From Entamoeba histolytica HM-1:IMSS (lineage: Eukaryota; Evosea; Mastigamoebida; Endamoebidae), in contig NW_001914915.1 of assembly GCF_000208925.1 (NCBI RefSeq), forward strand, positions 1-64,000: 64,000 bases of DNA. The letters run 5' to 3'. The translations under genes were made by a program, and so were the position numbers. Below are positions 10,101 to 17,878 of the stretch, in pieces. Numbering within the stretch: the stretch's first letter is position 1; the number at the start of each line of letters is the position of its first letter. Below the pieces are notes generated by a model, which was not told where the DNA came from, did not search any database, and saw nothing but the letters and a program-made list of their open reading frames with translations.

Positions 10101-12011
10101 AATTGGGATAATGCTTATCAAATGTTTCTTGACTCAATAAAAGCATATAAAGTACAACCATTATTTAACGGTAAATTTTTTACTAAAAGTGTTATTGGAT
10201 TTGTTGCATCAATCATGTTAGATCCTATTAAAAGAAATCTTCAACAATATACTAAAGAATATGAAGATGCTATTAAAGAGGCAATTAAGTTTATAGATAA
10301 TTTGGATTCAGGTCATTATTACTGTAAAGAATTATTATTTTATCAAGCTCAATATTATCTTAAACAAAAGGTATATCAAAAAGCACAACAAATTATTGAA
10401 GAAATTGATTCTAAACACCATGAAAAAATTAGTAAAACAGAAGATATTATTTCTGCTTTAATGTTTGACTCATTATTAAAACAACTTAAAATGAATCATC
10501 ACAGACAATATATTTTATACTCAATTACAGCTTACAAAAGCCAAATTAAATCATTTGACATTTATTGTGTTGATGAATTAGCAGAGTTACTTGGAGTTAA
10601 TGATTTAGAAAAATTAGATTTAGAATATGAAGAACAAACACAACGCCCACATCTTATTATGGAAAAGAAAGTACAATGGTCAACATTAAGAGCTTATGTA
10701 ATTATGAAAAAAGTTATGTTAAGAGATATTTATGATGAAACTATGGCTAAATTATTATTAAGATTATTAGCATATTTCCATGAACATGTAAGTGAAACTG
10801 ATCAAATAGAAAGTATTAACAGACTGGATTTAATTTGTAAAGCTATTGGAAGTCCTGTTTATATTTCTTCAAACCTTCCATCAATTCCTGTTATTGAAAG
10901 TATTAGTTTAAGTACTGTTAGCGATAATGAAAAAATAAGAAGTAGAAAAGTTGAAAAGTCAATATTTATTTATGACCCATCAATGCCAAAGAAAGTTCCA
11001 ATTGTTTGGAGTTCAAATGAAACTTCATTTATTAAAATTAAAATGAGTAATCCTTTATATCCAATGTTAAATGTTGATAATATAACACCATGGTGTGAAG
11101 GAGTTGAAATAGAAACACATTTTAAATGTGTTGATATTATGTCTACTTCATCTATTACATTTGAGTATGCAATTACTCCTAAAACATCAGGGCTATTAAA
11201 AATTTATGGTTTAGAATTTGACTGTTGTTCATTACATTTTAAATCAGTTCCAATTGGATTTAGATGTAAAAAAGAATTAACTCCATGTTGTGTTGTTCCT
11301 GTTGTACATAGTGTACCACGATTAAAAAGTGCTCCTGGAACATTTTTATCAAAAGCAATTTCATTATTCCCTGGTCAAACAAATGAAAGTAAATTAGAAT
11401 TAATTAATGATGGAGATTTAGCAGTAAATTGGATTAATTTTAAGGTTAAAGATGATGACTCAACTCATTTAACTGAAATTACTGTCTCTAAACCATTACA
11501 AGACATTCTTCCTATATTACCAAATCAACGTGTTGAAGTTCCTTTAGCTATTTCTGCACGTGGAGAATTATCAAATATTAATATTGAAATTAGTTATGCA
11601 TCTTCTTCAAATGCTCGGTTTGGAAGAACATTTTCTATTCCGATTAATGTCATTGTTAGTGTTGGCTTACTTATTGATAAATGGGAAATTATTCCAATAG
11701 AAGAAATGTTATTAGTATCTTGTGTTGTGTATAACCCATCTGCTTTTTCTTTTACTGTTAAAATGATGCCAAACCCTCAATGGAATGTTGATGATTTCTT
11801 TGTTCAAGAACGTCGTGAAACCTTTTCTGAATCACAGAGTAGAAGACGGCTATTAGTTGCTGTAAAAAAACCATCTTATACTTTAACACCTAAAAATGCT
11901 GCTAAATGGATAAACGAAGTTATCTCTATTAGATGGATTTCATCTTCAGGGTGTGATGGAACAATATCTATAGCGGAATCAGAAACTGTAGCTGTTAATA
12001 CTTCAAATTAA
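7101..12011 (+). CDS. TRS120: TRAPPC9/Trs120-like TRAPPII subunit with an extra N-terminal helical-repeat half
   Basis: This is a single uninterrupted 1636-codon reading frame. From about residue 808 it follows TRAPPC9/Trs120, the TRAPPII subunit that steers the Rab11/Ypt31 exchange factor at the late Golgi. PTILMVPVGSINDF corresponds to the conserved N-terminal strand of Trs120. TPR-like helices follow at about 990-1130. The C-terminal Ig-like beta domains start at about 1290 with FIYDPS, then the pattern hydrophobic-x-NPLYPM...WCEGVEIE...FEYAITPKTSGLLKIYG. The first 800 or so residues are not part of ordinary Trs120 (human TRAPPC9 is about 1150 aa). They look like an armadillo/HEAT-type helical solenoid rich in Leu, Ile and Ser, without Gly/Pro-rich linkers. 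The frame contains no stop or intron, so the two halves are translated together. Identity of the second half is fairly secure; the role of the first half is unknown. Confidence 0.75.
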   Translation: MEEYSKYYLNQMMTHPKDREREFFDHLHQLSIKPSEEVLINFYHFLKRYLKVISPLIVSSYVIDFLITFLVDYQRYVLKIFMLFSSQRSACSRMLYLRLPTLLLQTPSTKSLNLLNKLLSSSSSFEIFTNPSLSKTKFVNDLMILCPSYLYPQPMSSDKILQSSYHAWRYIALTGNASLIPAIDTFPTDTAFVNEQVLIKQLYEVTQTGKTEPIDNVIHVLYSPDGIILLRDRQLIQTIRFIFDKYPTHEIITQKCIEALELAAVDYHCLISMFNENFLTKFEHYLQLFSNNEIIISKILNILCYMCSTDALVSFVNQSKLLSTLFPQDQEKKLQFPSSLLIKRKLVLIAFQCLQSKVIKPECIIPIIDLTDTELYDLTIPLSSLLTINNCNILLEKTKEIIKDILIQGSESTVLIESSLYFLVKTQIDSSFIPKEKLVQYQNSMDFNIHSLSNQIINSKYNNNNVLSLLSIPIAIDSSNIFQFLTLYSCLSNILITGISPPHLDEVFSSIIQHFPMTIFSSTKISLAEKYIAASDLITFILNIQKNYSISEQLTELCFNTLLSLIKSNSNFRELWFEHSGYIYLLKQLPRYSTLKLLHKILKSKEICFKLLSQSNNNDQLLEDRFLEYLNDYTNLNDYTIDIASLVKCIENIMDDIPHSKLNTLASSIVKRTEELIDSGNNDISIYMSIFQFIKKAIDCSSLVCDKDFINKIIQMLFSCKSTKLKKILIDVCASIYNTNPTYIRHLLDKKKLLELITEEDNDQELYCAATRCLAIMSKPERIVKSKIEITSEVNKVIIQENNRQVSFTDLINPTILMVPVGSINDFVFVKTVENIQGYEREFKKKFDLPDMLSSYKFIKTTWDLFVNDINKVIYAQMIYGVIDCSTLSDKDVINSITMFHECVTLNWEESIGHLALLLNLPQSSELFKMKLNNEIKSLLFVVDTLNPTSINSILVHTESTINTWCDNNKPLHPHFNPIFSKKIPPLSYLSCAQANLYKKNWDNAYQMFLDSIKAYKVQPLFNGKFFTKSVIGFVASIMLDPIKRNLQQYTKEYEDAIKEAIKFIDNLDSGHYYCKELLFYQAQYYLKQKVYQKAQQIIEEIDSKHHEKISKTEDIISALMFDSLLKQLKMNHHRQYILYSITAYKSQIKSFDIYCVDELAELLGVNDLEKLDLEYEEQTQRPHLIMEKKVQWSTLRAYVIMKKVMLRDIYDETMAKLLLRLLAYFHEHVSETDQIESINRLDLICKAIGSPVYISSNLPSIPVIESISLSTVSDNEKIRSRKVEKSIFIYDPSMPKKVPIVWSSNETSFIKIKMSNPLYPMLNVDNITPWCEGVEIETHFKCVDIMSTSSITFEYAITPKTSGLLKIYGLEFDCCSLHFKSVPIGFRCKKELTPCCVVPVVHSVPRLKSAPGTFLSKAISLFPGQTNESKLELINDGDLAVNWINFKVKDDDSTHLTEITVSKPLQDILPILPNQRVEVPLAISARGELSNINIEISYASSSNARFGRTFSIPINVIVSVGLLIDKWEIIPIEEMLLVSCVVYNPSAFSFTVKMMPNPQWNVDDFFVQERRETFSESQSRRRLLVAVKKPSYTLTPKNAAKWINEVISIRWISSSGCDGTISIAESETVAVNTSN

Positions 12012-12883
12012 CTGACGTTTTTTGCCTTCATTTCATATTATTTTAAAAGAAAAAAAAAATAAGAGTTAAACGTTAAAAGTTTTTTATCACTTGTAATGAT
12101 TTTATGTAGATCTTTATGATGGTTCTATCATTTTTGTTCTTATTATTATTATCTCCAGTTTTAATAATTTCTTCAAAAGATTTTTCATTATCAAAACTTA
12201 ATATATTTTCTGGTAGTGTCTCACTTTCTAATTAGAAGCACATTAACTTTTAACAAAGAATTATTCATAAGTTAAATATTTATAATTACTTTTTCTATTC
12301 TACTCTAATTACATTAACATTTCCTTCACTTTTTTTATTGAATAATAAGGAAATTGAATCATTCAATAATTATTTTAACTTCAAAAAAAAACATAAATGT
12401 CTTGAACAATAAAGCTATGAATAGTGATAATCAATATTATTGTTTATTCTTTTTCATGACAAAAAAATTTAATGTTTTGTAAATAAAAATTGACTAAATT
12501 AAAGAAAAAAATAATAATAATTGGAAAAATATGAAATGAAAGAAATAAAAATCAAAAAAAATTGAAATTGAATTGAAATTATTGATTTAGGTTTAGAAAA
12601 AATAGAAATTTCAATTAAAATTCAATTTTTTTTTGAATCAACTGCTCAATTTTCTCAATTAACAATTCAATTGTCCTATTTTTATGAATTTAAGTATCAG
12701 AATAGAAGATGATGGAATAATAAAAAGTTGAAATTGGATTGAAATTCCTATTTTTAATAAGGAAATAACTATCTAAGTTAATAAAAAATTATCAAAAAAA
12801 TTCTAATCGAACGATAAGGGTTGAAAAGTTGTATTTAAAGATTTGACCCATCAACAAAATTCATTCATTCACTCAAATATAAA
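12012..12883. other. Intergenic region with inverted and direct A/T repeats
   Basis: No complete gene is visible. An imperfect inverted repeat lies at about 12555-12634, with arms related to AAATTGAAATTGAATTGAAA and a loop of about 25 nt. A related word, TTGAAATTGGATTGAAATT, recurs at about 12728-12746. On the minus strand, about 12076-12233 can be read as some 50 open codons with coding-like composition but without a start, so it may be a decayed exon. Confidence 0.5.
12831..12863 (+). promoter_or_regulatory. Core promoter of the ABM-domain gene
   Basis: A perfect GTATTTAAAG box (12831-12840) is followed about 15 nt later by the initiator-like CAAAATTCA (12855-12863), with the ATG 21 nt further on at 12884. 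This is the cleanest match in the window to the known Entamoeba TATA-plus-initiator arrangement. Confidence 0.7.
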
Positions 12884-13165
12884 ATGAAATACCTCGTCCA
12901 ATGCCATATTCATATGTATGAAGATCGTGAACTTTTTGCTAAAATTCTTGCAATGCAAAATAAATCAAGAAAAGAAGAAGGATGTATTAGCTATCTTGTC
13001 TGTCAAGAACCAACAAATACTTCTCATTATTTAGTCCTTCAAAGATGGGAAAATAAAGATTATTTTGAAAAACATTTAAATTCAAGCCATTATAAGAAAT
13101 TTGTTGAATATATTCATTCAGTTACAAATAAACCAATTTCTTATGATTATTTTGATATTAATTAA
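12884..13165 (+). CDS. ABM-fold (YgiN-like) monooxygenase-domain protein
   Basis: The 93-residue protein is a single antibiotic-biosynthesis-monooxygenase (ABM) domain, a dimeric alpha/beta ferredoxin-like fold. Visible family features are the first strand YLVQCHIHMYED, the helix LFAKILAMQNKSRKEEGCISYLV (the E-x-GC-x-x-Y element), the strand HYLVLQRWENKDYFEKHLNSSHYKKF (the E-x-W...H...S-x-H-x-x-x-F element) and a C-terminal strand. The length is typical of bacterial YgiN-type proteins, which act on quinols or remove reactive metabolites. The substrate here is unknown. The gene is intron-free with a strong Entamoeba promoter. ABM proteins are mostly bacterial, so past lateral transfer is possible, but no atypical composition is visible. 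Confidence 0.85.
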   Translation: MKYLVQCHIHMYEDRELFAKILAMQNKSRKEEGCISYLVCQEPTNTSHYLVLQRWENKDYFEKHLNSSHYKKFVEYIHSVTNKPISYDYFDIN

Positions 13166-13313
13166 TTATTGTTTATTTATTTTTTGTTATTTTGTTTTTT
13201 GGAAAGATTTATAAAAAATTTTTTTGTTATTAATTTATAAAAAAAGAAATATAGACATCATTAATTTTTTAGAAAAAGAAATAATCTGTAAAATAAATAA
13301 GTAAGATCCCCAA

Positions 13314-13949
13314 ATGACCCAACAAGAGTATTACCAAAAAATAATTCAATTTATGGAAGAGTATAAACAAAAAGAAATAGAATACAATCGATGGGAAAAA
13401 AGTTATAAAGAATTTCAGGAATACTTAGATAATAAAAGCAATGAAAAAAAGCAATTAGAACAAAGACTAAAAGAACTTAAGGAACTATATAATATATTAA
13501 CTATACCAAAAATCCCAATTCGGGATGATATTAAAATGGAAAAAGCATTAACCCCTTTCAGTAGTCTCCTTCATAAATGGTATGATATTGATCTTGATGA
13601 TTATGAACTTTTATTTCCAAAGCAAGACGAGACAATAGAAACTAGTATTATTAACTTGGACCATGTTATGATTTGTATTGTGACAACAGAAAATAAGATT
13701 ATTGGTATTTATCTTGAGTCTGAATTTACAAGTGAAGAAGAAATGAATGTATCGCTGTTCAATCTCACAACAACAAGTTCATTTCCTTCTAACTCCACTT
13801 TCAAAGCAAAGGTAATAAGTCAGGGTAATTCACTTACTATTCAGAATGAACTTGAAATCAAAGGTAAGGAATTGAAGTTATTCACTCGAAGAAATGGAAT
13901 TAATGATACAAATACTATAGAAGCTATATCCATTCTTCGTTTCTCTTAA
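13314..13949 (+). CDS. Coiled-coil protein with a divergent TLDc-like domain
   Basis: The protein has 211 residues. Residues 1-65 form a charged coiled coil (YKQKEIEYNRWEKSYKEF through KQLEQRLKELKELYN). Residues about 85-211 follow the order of the TLDc fold as it appears in Entamoeba: LLHKWYDIDLDDYELLFP, then HVMICIVTTENKIIGIYLES (the strand pair that is FGGY in canonical members), a Ser/Phe-rich strand, and a closing KLF...IEAISILRFS like the family's final strand. The match is by pattern only and the Gly-Gly motif is lost. TLDc proteins elsewhere act in oxidative-stress protection and V-ATPase regulation; whether that applies here is unknown. It lies 149 bp after the ABM gene on the same strand. 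Confidence 0.55.
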   Translation: MTQQEYYQKIIQFMEEYKQKEIEYNRWEKSYKEFQEYLDNKSNEKKQLEQRLKELKELYNILTIPKIPIRDDIKMEKALTPFSSLLHKWYDIDLDDYELLFPKQDETIETSIINLDHVMICIVTTENKIIGIYLESEFTSEEEMNVSLFNLTTTSSFPSNSTFKAKVISQGNSLTIQNELEIKGKELKLFTRRNGINDTNTIEAISILRFS

Positions 13950-14541
13950 TTTACTGATTATTTTTGTGATTATGTTCTTCTTTTAAACCCTTTGTTCAGA
14001 TAAACCAGTTGGTTCGTGTTAATATTCATAATTCTTGAATCCAATACGTTCATTTAACTAAAAACTTCATTCTAATCTCTCTTATCCTTTTGTTTATCGG
14101 TTTCCTTGTGCATTATTATGAATGCATACAAATGTGGTTATTTGTTGAGACTTATTCTATATGAAAACAATCATAACTTAATTCTTATTATCTCATAACT
14201 GACTCTAGACATCAAAAAGATTGTCAGAACAATCAACGAAATGTTTTTATTTTATTTTGAAAAGATATTTAATGGTTTTGAGTTGTTTAATAACATAACT
14301 TTTTAAACGGTTCTTTGTATTTAAATACTTTTAATTGAAAAGACATACTAACAATAATAGGAAACTCTAAATTAATTTTATTTGCAATAAATTGCTTTAA
14401 ACAATTATAATATAGAGGTATAAATGAATGTTGTTTAATGTGTTATAAAAACAAATTATTGATTTTCTCTTGTTATTTTATATTAAATTAGTATTTCTAT
14501 CTTTAATTATCAATCAATTAATTCATTTTAAACTCAGTTCA
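13950..14541. other. Intergenic region between convergent genes
   Basis: About 590 bases lie between the ends of a + strand gene and the minus-strand Pescadillo gene. The sequence is less AT-biased at 14020-14230 than the surrounding spacers, but I see no open frame of useful length, RNA gene or repeat in it. Confidence 0.5.
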
Positions 14542-16179
14542 TTATTTTTGTTCTTTTGACTTAGCTAATCTTTCTTTAAATTTATTTACTTTCTTTGTTT
14601 GACGTCGTTCAAGCATTTCATTCTTCATAACAATTCTTCTGTCTTTACCACTTAAAACTGCCATCTTTCTTTTCTTTTCTTGTTCTGCTTTCTTAGCTTC
14701 TTTACTGACAGAAGGTGCTTTTGCCTTTCCTTTCTTCTCTTCTCCCATTTCTTCTACTAACCCATCAACAAAATCACTTTCAAGATCCTTTACTTGTATT
14801 TTCTTGCTTTCTTCTTCTTTCTTTTGTTCTTCTTCATAATCATATTTAGTGTTATTCTTGATAGCATCTAATTGTTTTCTACGTTCTGTAACATATCCTT
14901 CTTCTTCTTCATTAACATAAGGAGATAAGTGTGGTGGTAATTTTTGACCAATAGTATATTCTCCACATGGAAGAATAAAATTCTCATTAACACAATCAAA
15001 AATCCATTGGGGTTGAATAAATTCTCGTTCAATATTTTTATGTTCTCCTCGTTCTCCTATTTGATGAGTAATACTTTCATCATCAACATTATCCACTATA
15101 ATTCCTCCTAATGTCTCAATAACAAATGCAACGGGATGTCTTGGTACTTCTCTTTGAATGTAAAAAACCATTCCTGAAAATAATCCACTTCCACTGCTCT
15201 GTACAAAATGACTTGTAACTTGAACAGATGCACCAGTGTCATGATTAACCAACATTTCAGTTGCAAGATTTTCTCCTTCTCCTTTTACTTGTTTCAATGC
15301 TTCATTTAATTCTTGAACATCTTGATCTTTACTAATAACTTCTGTTTCTTTTTGTAATTGAAGTGGTTCTAATTGAACTGTTCCAAGAAATTCTACTCCA
15401 TTTATTTTAGTAATTTCTGGTGGATAATTAAGACCTGCATTTGTATATAATTTATAATTAATAAATTTCATTAAAACAACATAAAATGATAAAAATTCAT
15501 GAAGAACATTAAAGTCAACAGTTTCATTCTTTTCAATAGCAAATTGATGTGGTACCATCCATGTTATAGCAATTCCATATACTACAGCAGTATAAAAATA
15601 CCCTTTATAACTAATAAAACATTTTCTAAGTGCATTTGTATGTTTAATATATGCTTCCCATTCCATTGCAATTCTTCTTGCTAATCTTACTGCTTCAGCT
15701 TTTTCTCCTTTTGAAACTCTATATGATGCAAACATAAATACCATTGACAAACAATCTCCAAGTTCATTTAATGCATCTTGGAATGTTGGATATCGTTCTT
15801 GAATAGTTGATGCTAAATCAATAACTGGTTTAGTTTTAAGTAATTGTTCTTTAGTTTTAAATTCTTTTCGAGCTGTTAATTTTCTAATATGTTTTTTAAA
15901 TGCACGAATTTGTTTAATTTTAAGTGTTACTTTATCATTAACTAATGGCTTAATATCATCAATGTGGTAATACGTTTTCTTTTGTGTTAATGTATTTAGT
16001 CCTTTACTAGGTAATCTTGGTGATACTCCCTTTAAAATACAAATCTTTCTGAACTGTTCCATTGTGCAATTCAATCGTTTAATGGCTTGTGTTCTTGTAA
16101 TGTATTTTGATATTTTTGGTGCTTTCTCCTTTTTACCAGCAAATCTCTTTGATTGATGTTTACCGTGTCCTTTAACCAT
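14542..16179 (-). CDS. PES1: Pescadillo homologue (Pes1/Nop7), 60S ribosome biogenesis
   Basis: The 545-residue nucleolar protein belongs to the PeBoW (Pes1-Bop1-WDR12) complex, which is needed for 27S/32S pre-rRNA processing. The N-terminal pescadillo domain is clear: KISKYITRTQAIKRLNCTMEQFRKICILKGVSPR, then TYYHIDDIKPLVNDKV and RAFKKHIRKLTARKEF. The central region carries WMVPHQFA and FINYKLY. A BRCT domain spans about residues 328-425 with GLFSGMVFYIQREVPRHP, ITHQIGERGEH and FIQPQWIFDCVNENFILP, followed by the family-specific LPPHLSPYV. The tail is Lys/Glu-rich and coiled-coil-like, ending in basic nucleolar-type stretches. Length is close to human PES1 (588). The gene has no intron. Confidence 0.97.
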   Translation of the reverse strand: MVKGHGKHQSKRFAGKKEKAPKISKYITRTQAIKRLNCTMEQFRKICILKGVSPRLPSKGLNTLTQKKTYYHIDDIKPLVNDKVTLKIKQIRAFKKHIRKLTARKEFKTKEQLLKTKPVIDLASTIQERYPTFQDALNELGDCLSMVFMFASYRVSKGEKAEAVRLARRIAMEWEAYIKHTNALRKCFISYKGYFYTAVVYGIAITWMVPHQFAIEKNETVDFNVLHEFLSFYVVLMKFINYKLYTNAGLNYPPEITKINGVEFLGTVQLEPLQLQKETEVISKDQDVQELNEALKQVKGEGENLATEMLVNHDTGASVQVTSHFVQSSGSGLFSGMVFYIQREVPRHPVAFVIETLGGIIVDNVDDESITHQIGERGEHKNIEREFIQPQWIFDCVNENFILPCGEYTIGQKLPPHLSPYVNEEEEGYVTERRKQLDAIKNNTKYDYEEEQKKEEESKKIQVKDLESDFVDGLVEEMGEEKKGKAKAPSVSKEAKKAEQEKKRKMAVLSGKDRRIVMKNEMLERRQTKKVNKFKERLAKSKEQK

Positions 16180-16885
16180 TTGATAAAATGTACGTTTCTT
16201 TTTTTTTTTCTCTTAGGGTTTATTTTTTTAATTGTTCTTTTTATATAATTGATGTTTTATATAACGCTTTTTAATTATTTTTCTTCTCTTCTTAACTAAC
16301 ATTATTTAATTATTCATTTCATTCCTCTTCACATTATAGTCTTTTCTTTTTCTGGGTCAGTGCAATAACTACATGAACAACTAGTTTTTAAATACAATAG
16401 AAAAAAGTAATAAAGAAACTAAAATGTCTACTCTTATGAAGAAGCAAATTGACTTTTAAATAAATGTTTGTGGTTATAACCAAAATGATTTAGAAGTGTT
16501 TTGTATTATAAAAAAGAATAAATTCATAAAATTCAATGAAATTGTCAATAAGAGTAATAAGACAAATTATTTAGAAATATTACAACCAGAATAAATTAGT
16601 TAAACTATGCAATACAATTATATTTTGCTAATTATAATAACAATGAATATTTAAAAAGCAAATAATTAAAATAACTTAATAAATAACACGATTTTTGAAA
16701 GTTTAATTAAGAGAAGAGAAAGAAAAAAGTAATTAACAATGAAATGAAGAATATTTATTAAGGTTTATAGACTTAATAATTTTTGTTTTACATTTATAAT
16801 AAAAAAATATGATGACAAATCTTTAAATCAATATCAATAAAATTGTTTTCAAAGATAAAAAAACAAAGCAAATCAAGAATTTCAA
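16180..16885. other. Intergenic region
   Basis: This spacer lies between two minus-strand genes. Apart from a possible decayed + strand reading frame (listed separately at 16424-16594) it holds only A/T-rich tracts, T-rich next to the Pescadillo start and A-rich towards the eS8 gene end. Confidence 0.5.
16424..16594 (+). pseudogene. Possible small decayed gene with one in-frame stop
   Basis: Starting at an ATG (16424), a frame runs for 56 codons to a TAA at 16592. It is interrupted only by a TAA at 16457-16459, after 11 codons. The second part, with CGYNQNDLEVFCIIKKNK and NYLEILQPE, has coding-like composition that differs from the surrounding spacer. I do not recognise the product. It may be a gene remnant, a short gene whose intron I cannot see, or chance. 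Confidence 0.25.
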
Positions 16886-17599
16886 TTATTTCTTCTTGTC
16901 TGAAATCTTCTTGCTATAGAAGTCAAGTTCTTTACCTTCAAGGATATATCCTTCAACTGATCCAGTTTGTCCTGGTCTGGAAGAAATACATGCAAGAACT
17001 CTTCCACTTTGGAATCCTTCTAATAAGGCTTCATCAAATTTCATATTCTTTAATACTTCTAATTTCTTTGCATATTTCTTTTGCATAGTTTTACTTGGAT
17101 TCATAAGTGCTACTTGTGTTTCTGCAATTTGTTGTGCAATAGTCTTTTCTTTATTTTCTTCTTCCTTTGGAAGAACAACTTTCTTTTCAGTTTTGAATGT
17201 AGCTGATTCGAGTGATTTATAATAATCAGTTGATGCAATATCTTTTCCATAGAATTTAAGGAACCATAATCTGAATGGTGCTGGATCAATTTCAATAATA
17301 GCACCTTTAACTAATGTATTAGTTCTAACAAAATCATTATCAGAGGCATTATAAACGACATTAAGAATCTTAGTACCTTTAGTGATAGATTGGGATGCCC
17401 ATGAGAAGTTTCCATTTTCTAATCTTAATGCTCTTCTTTTAATAATTCCATATCTGCATCTAACATCATGAACTCTAATAGCTCCAAGTCTGGTATTAGC
17501 TGGTTGTCTTCCCATAGTGTTCTTCTTCTTTTTTTGCATACTGTTCTTCTTTCCTCCAGTAGCTCTTCTTTTATGTCTGGAATCTCTTGTAATTCCCAT
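16886..17599 (-). CDS. RPS8: 40S ribosomal protein eS8 (S8e)
   Basis: The 237-residue protein starts MGITRDSRHKRRATGGKKNS, the hallmark of eS8. It continues with KKNTMGRQPANTRLG, VHDVRCRYGIIKRRALRLENGNFSWASQ, TKGTKILNVVYNASDNDFVRTNTLVKGAIIEIDPAPFRLWF, and the eukaryotic C-terminal SGRVLACISSRPGQTGSVEGYILEGKELDFYSKKI. It belongs to the body of the 40S subunit. It is somewhat longer than the human protein (208), with the extra length in a Lys/Glu-rich insert around residues 130-165. No intron is seen. It is head-to-head with the SHQ1 gene, so the 280 bp between them should hold two divergent promoters. Confidence 0.98.
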   Translation of the reverse strand: MGITRDSRHKRRATGGKKNSMQKKKKNTMGRQPANTRLGAIRVHDVRCRYGIIKRRALRLENGNFSWASQSITKGTKILNVVYNASDNDFVRTNTLVKGAIIEIDPAPFRLWFLKFYGKDIASTDYYKSLESATFKTEKKVVLPKEEENKEKTIAQQIAETQVALMNPSKTMQKKYAKKLEVLKNMKFDEALLEGFQSGRVLACISSRPGQTGSVEGYILEGKELDFYSKKISDKKK

Positions 17600-17878
17600 T
17601 GTGAAATCCCAATTACTTCTTTTCTTAGTTCTTTTTCTTTTCTCAGGGTTTTTTAATAGGTTTTCTTTTTGTTTATTATTCTTTTAATTTCTTTCTGAAT
17701 ATTTTCTTTCTTAATAAACTATTTTATTATTTCTTTATTATTAACTTATGTTTTATGAAATAACATTTTTTTTTATCTTATTTGTTTTATTTTTTTTACC
17801 CTAAAAAGGTTTTAATTATTTGAATATTGAAATTAATGAAAATGAAATGAACAAATTTAAATTGGTTTATTCATTCAG

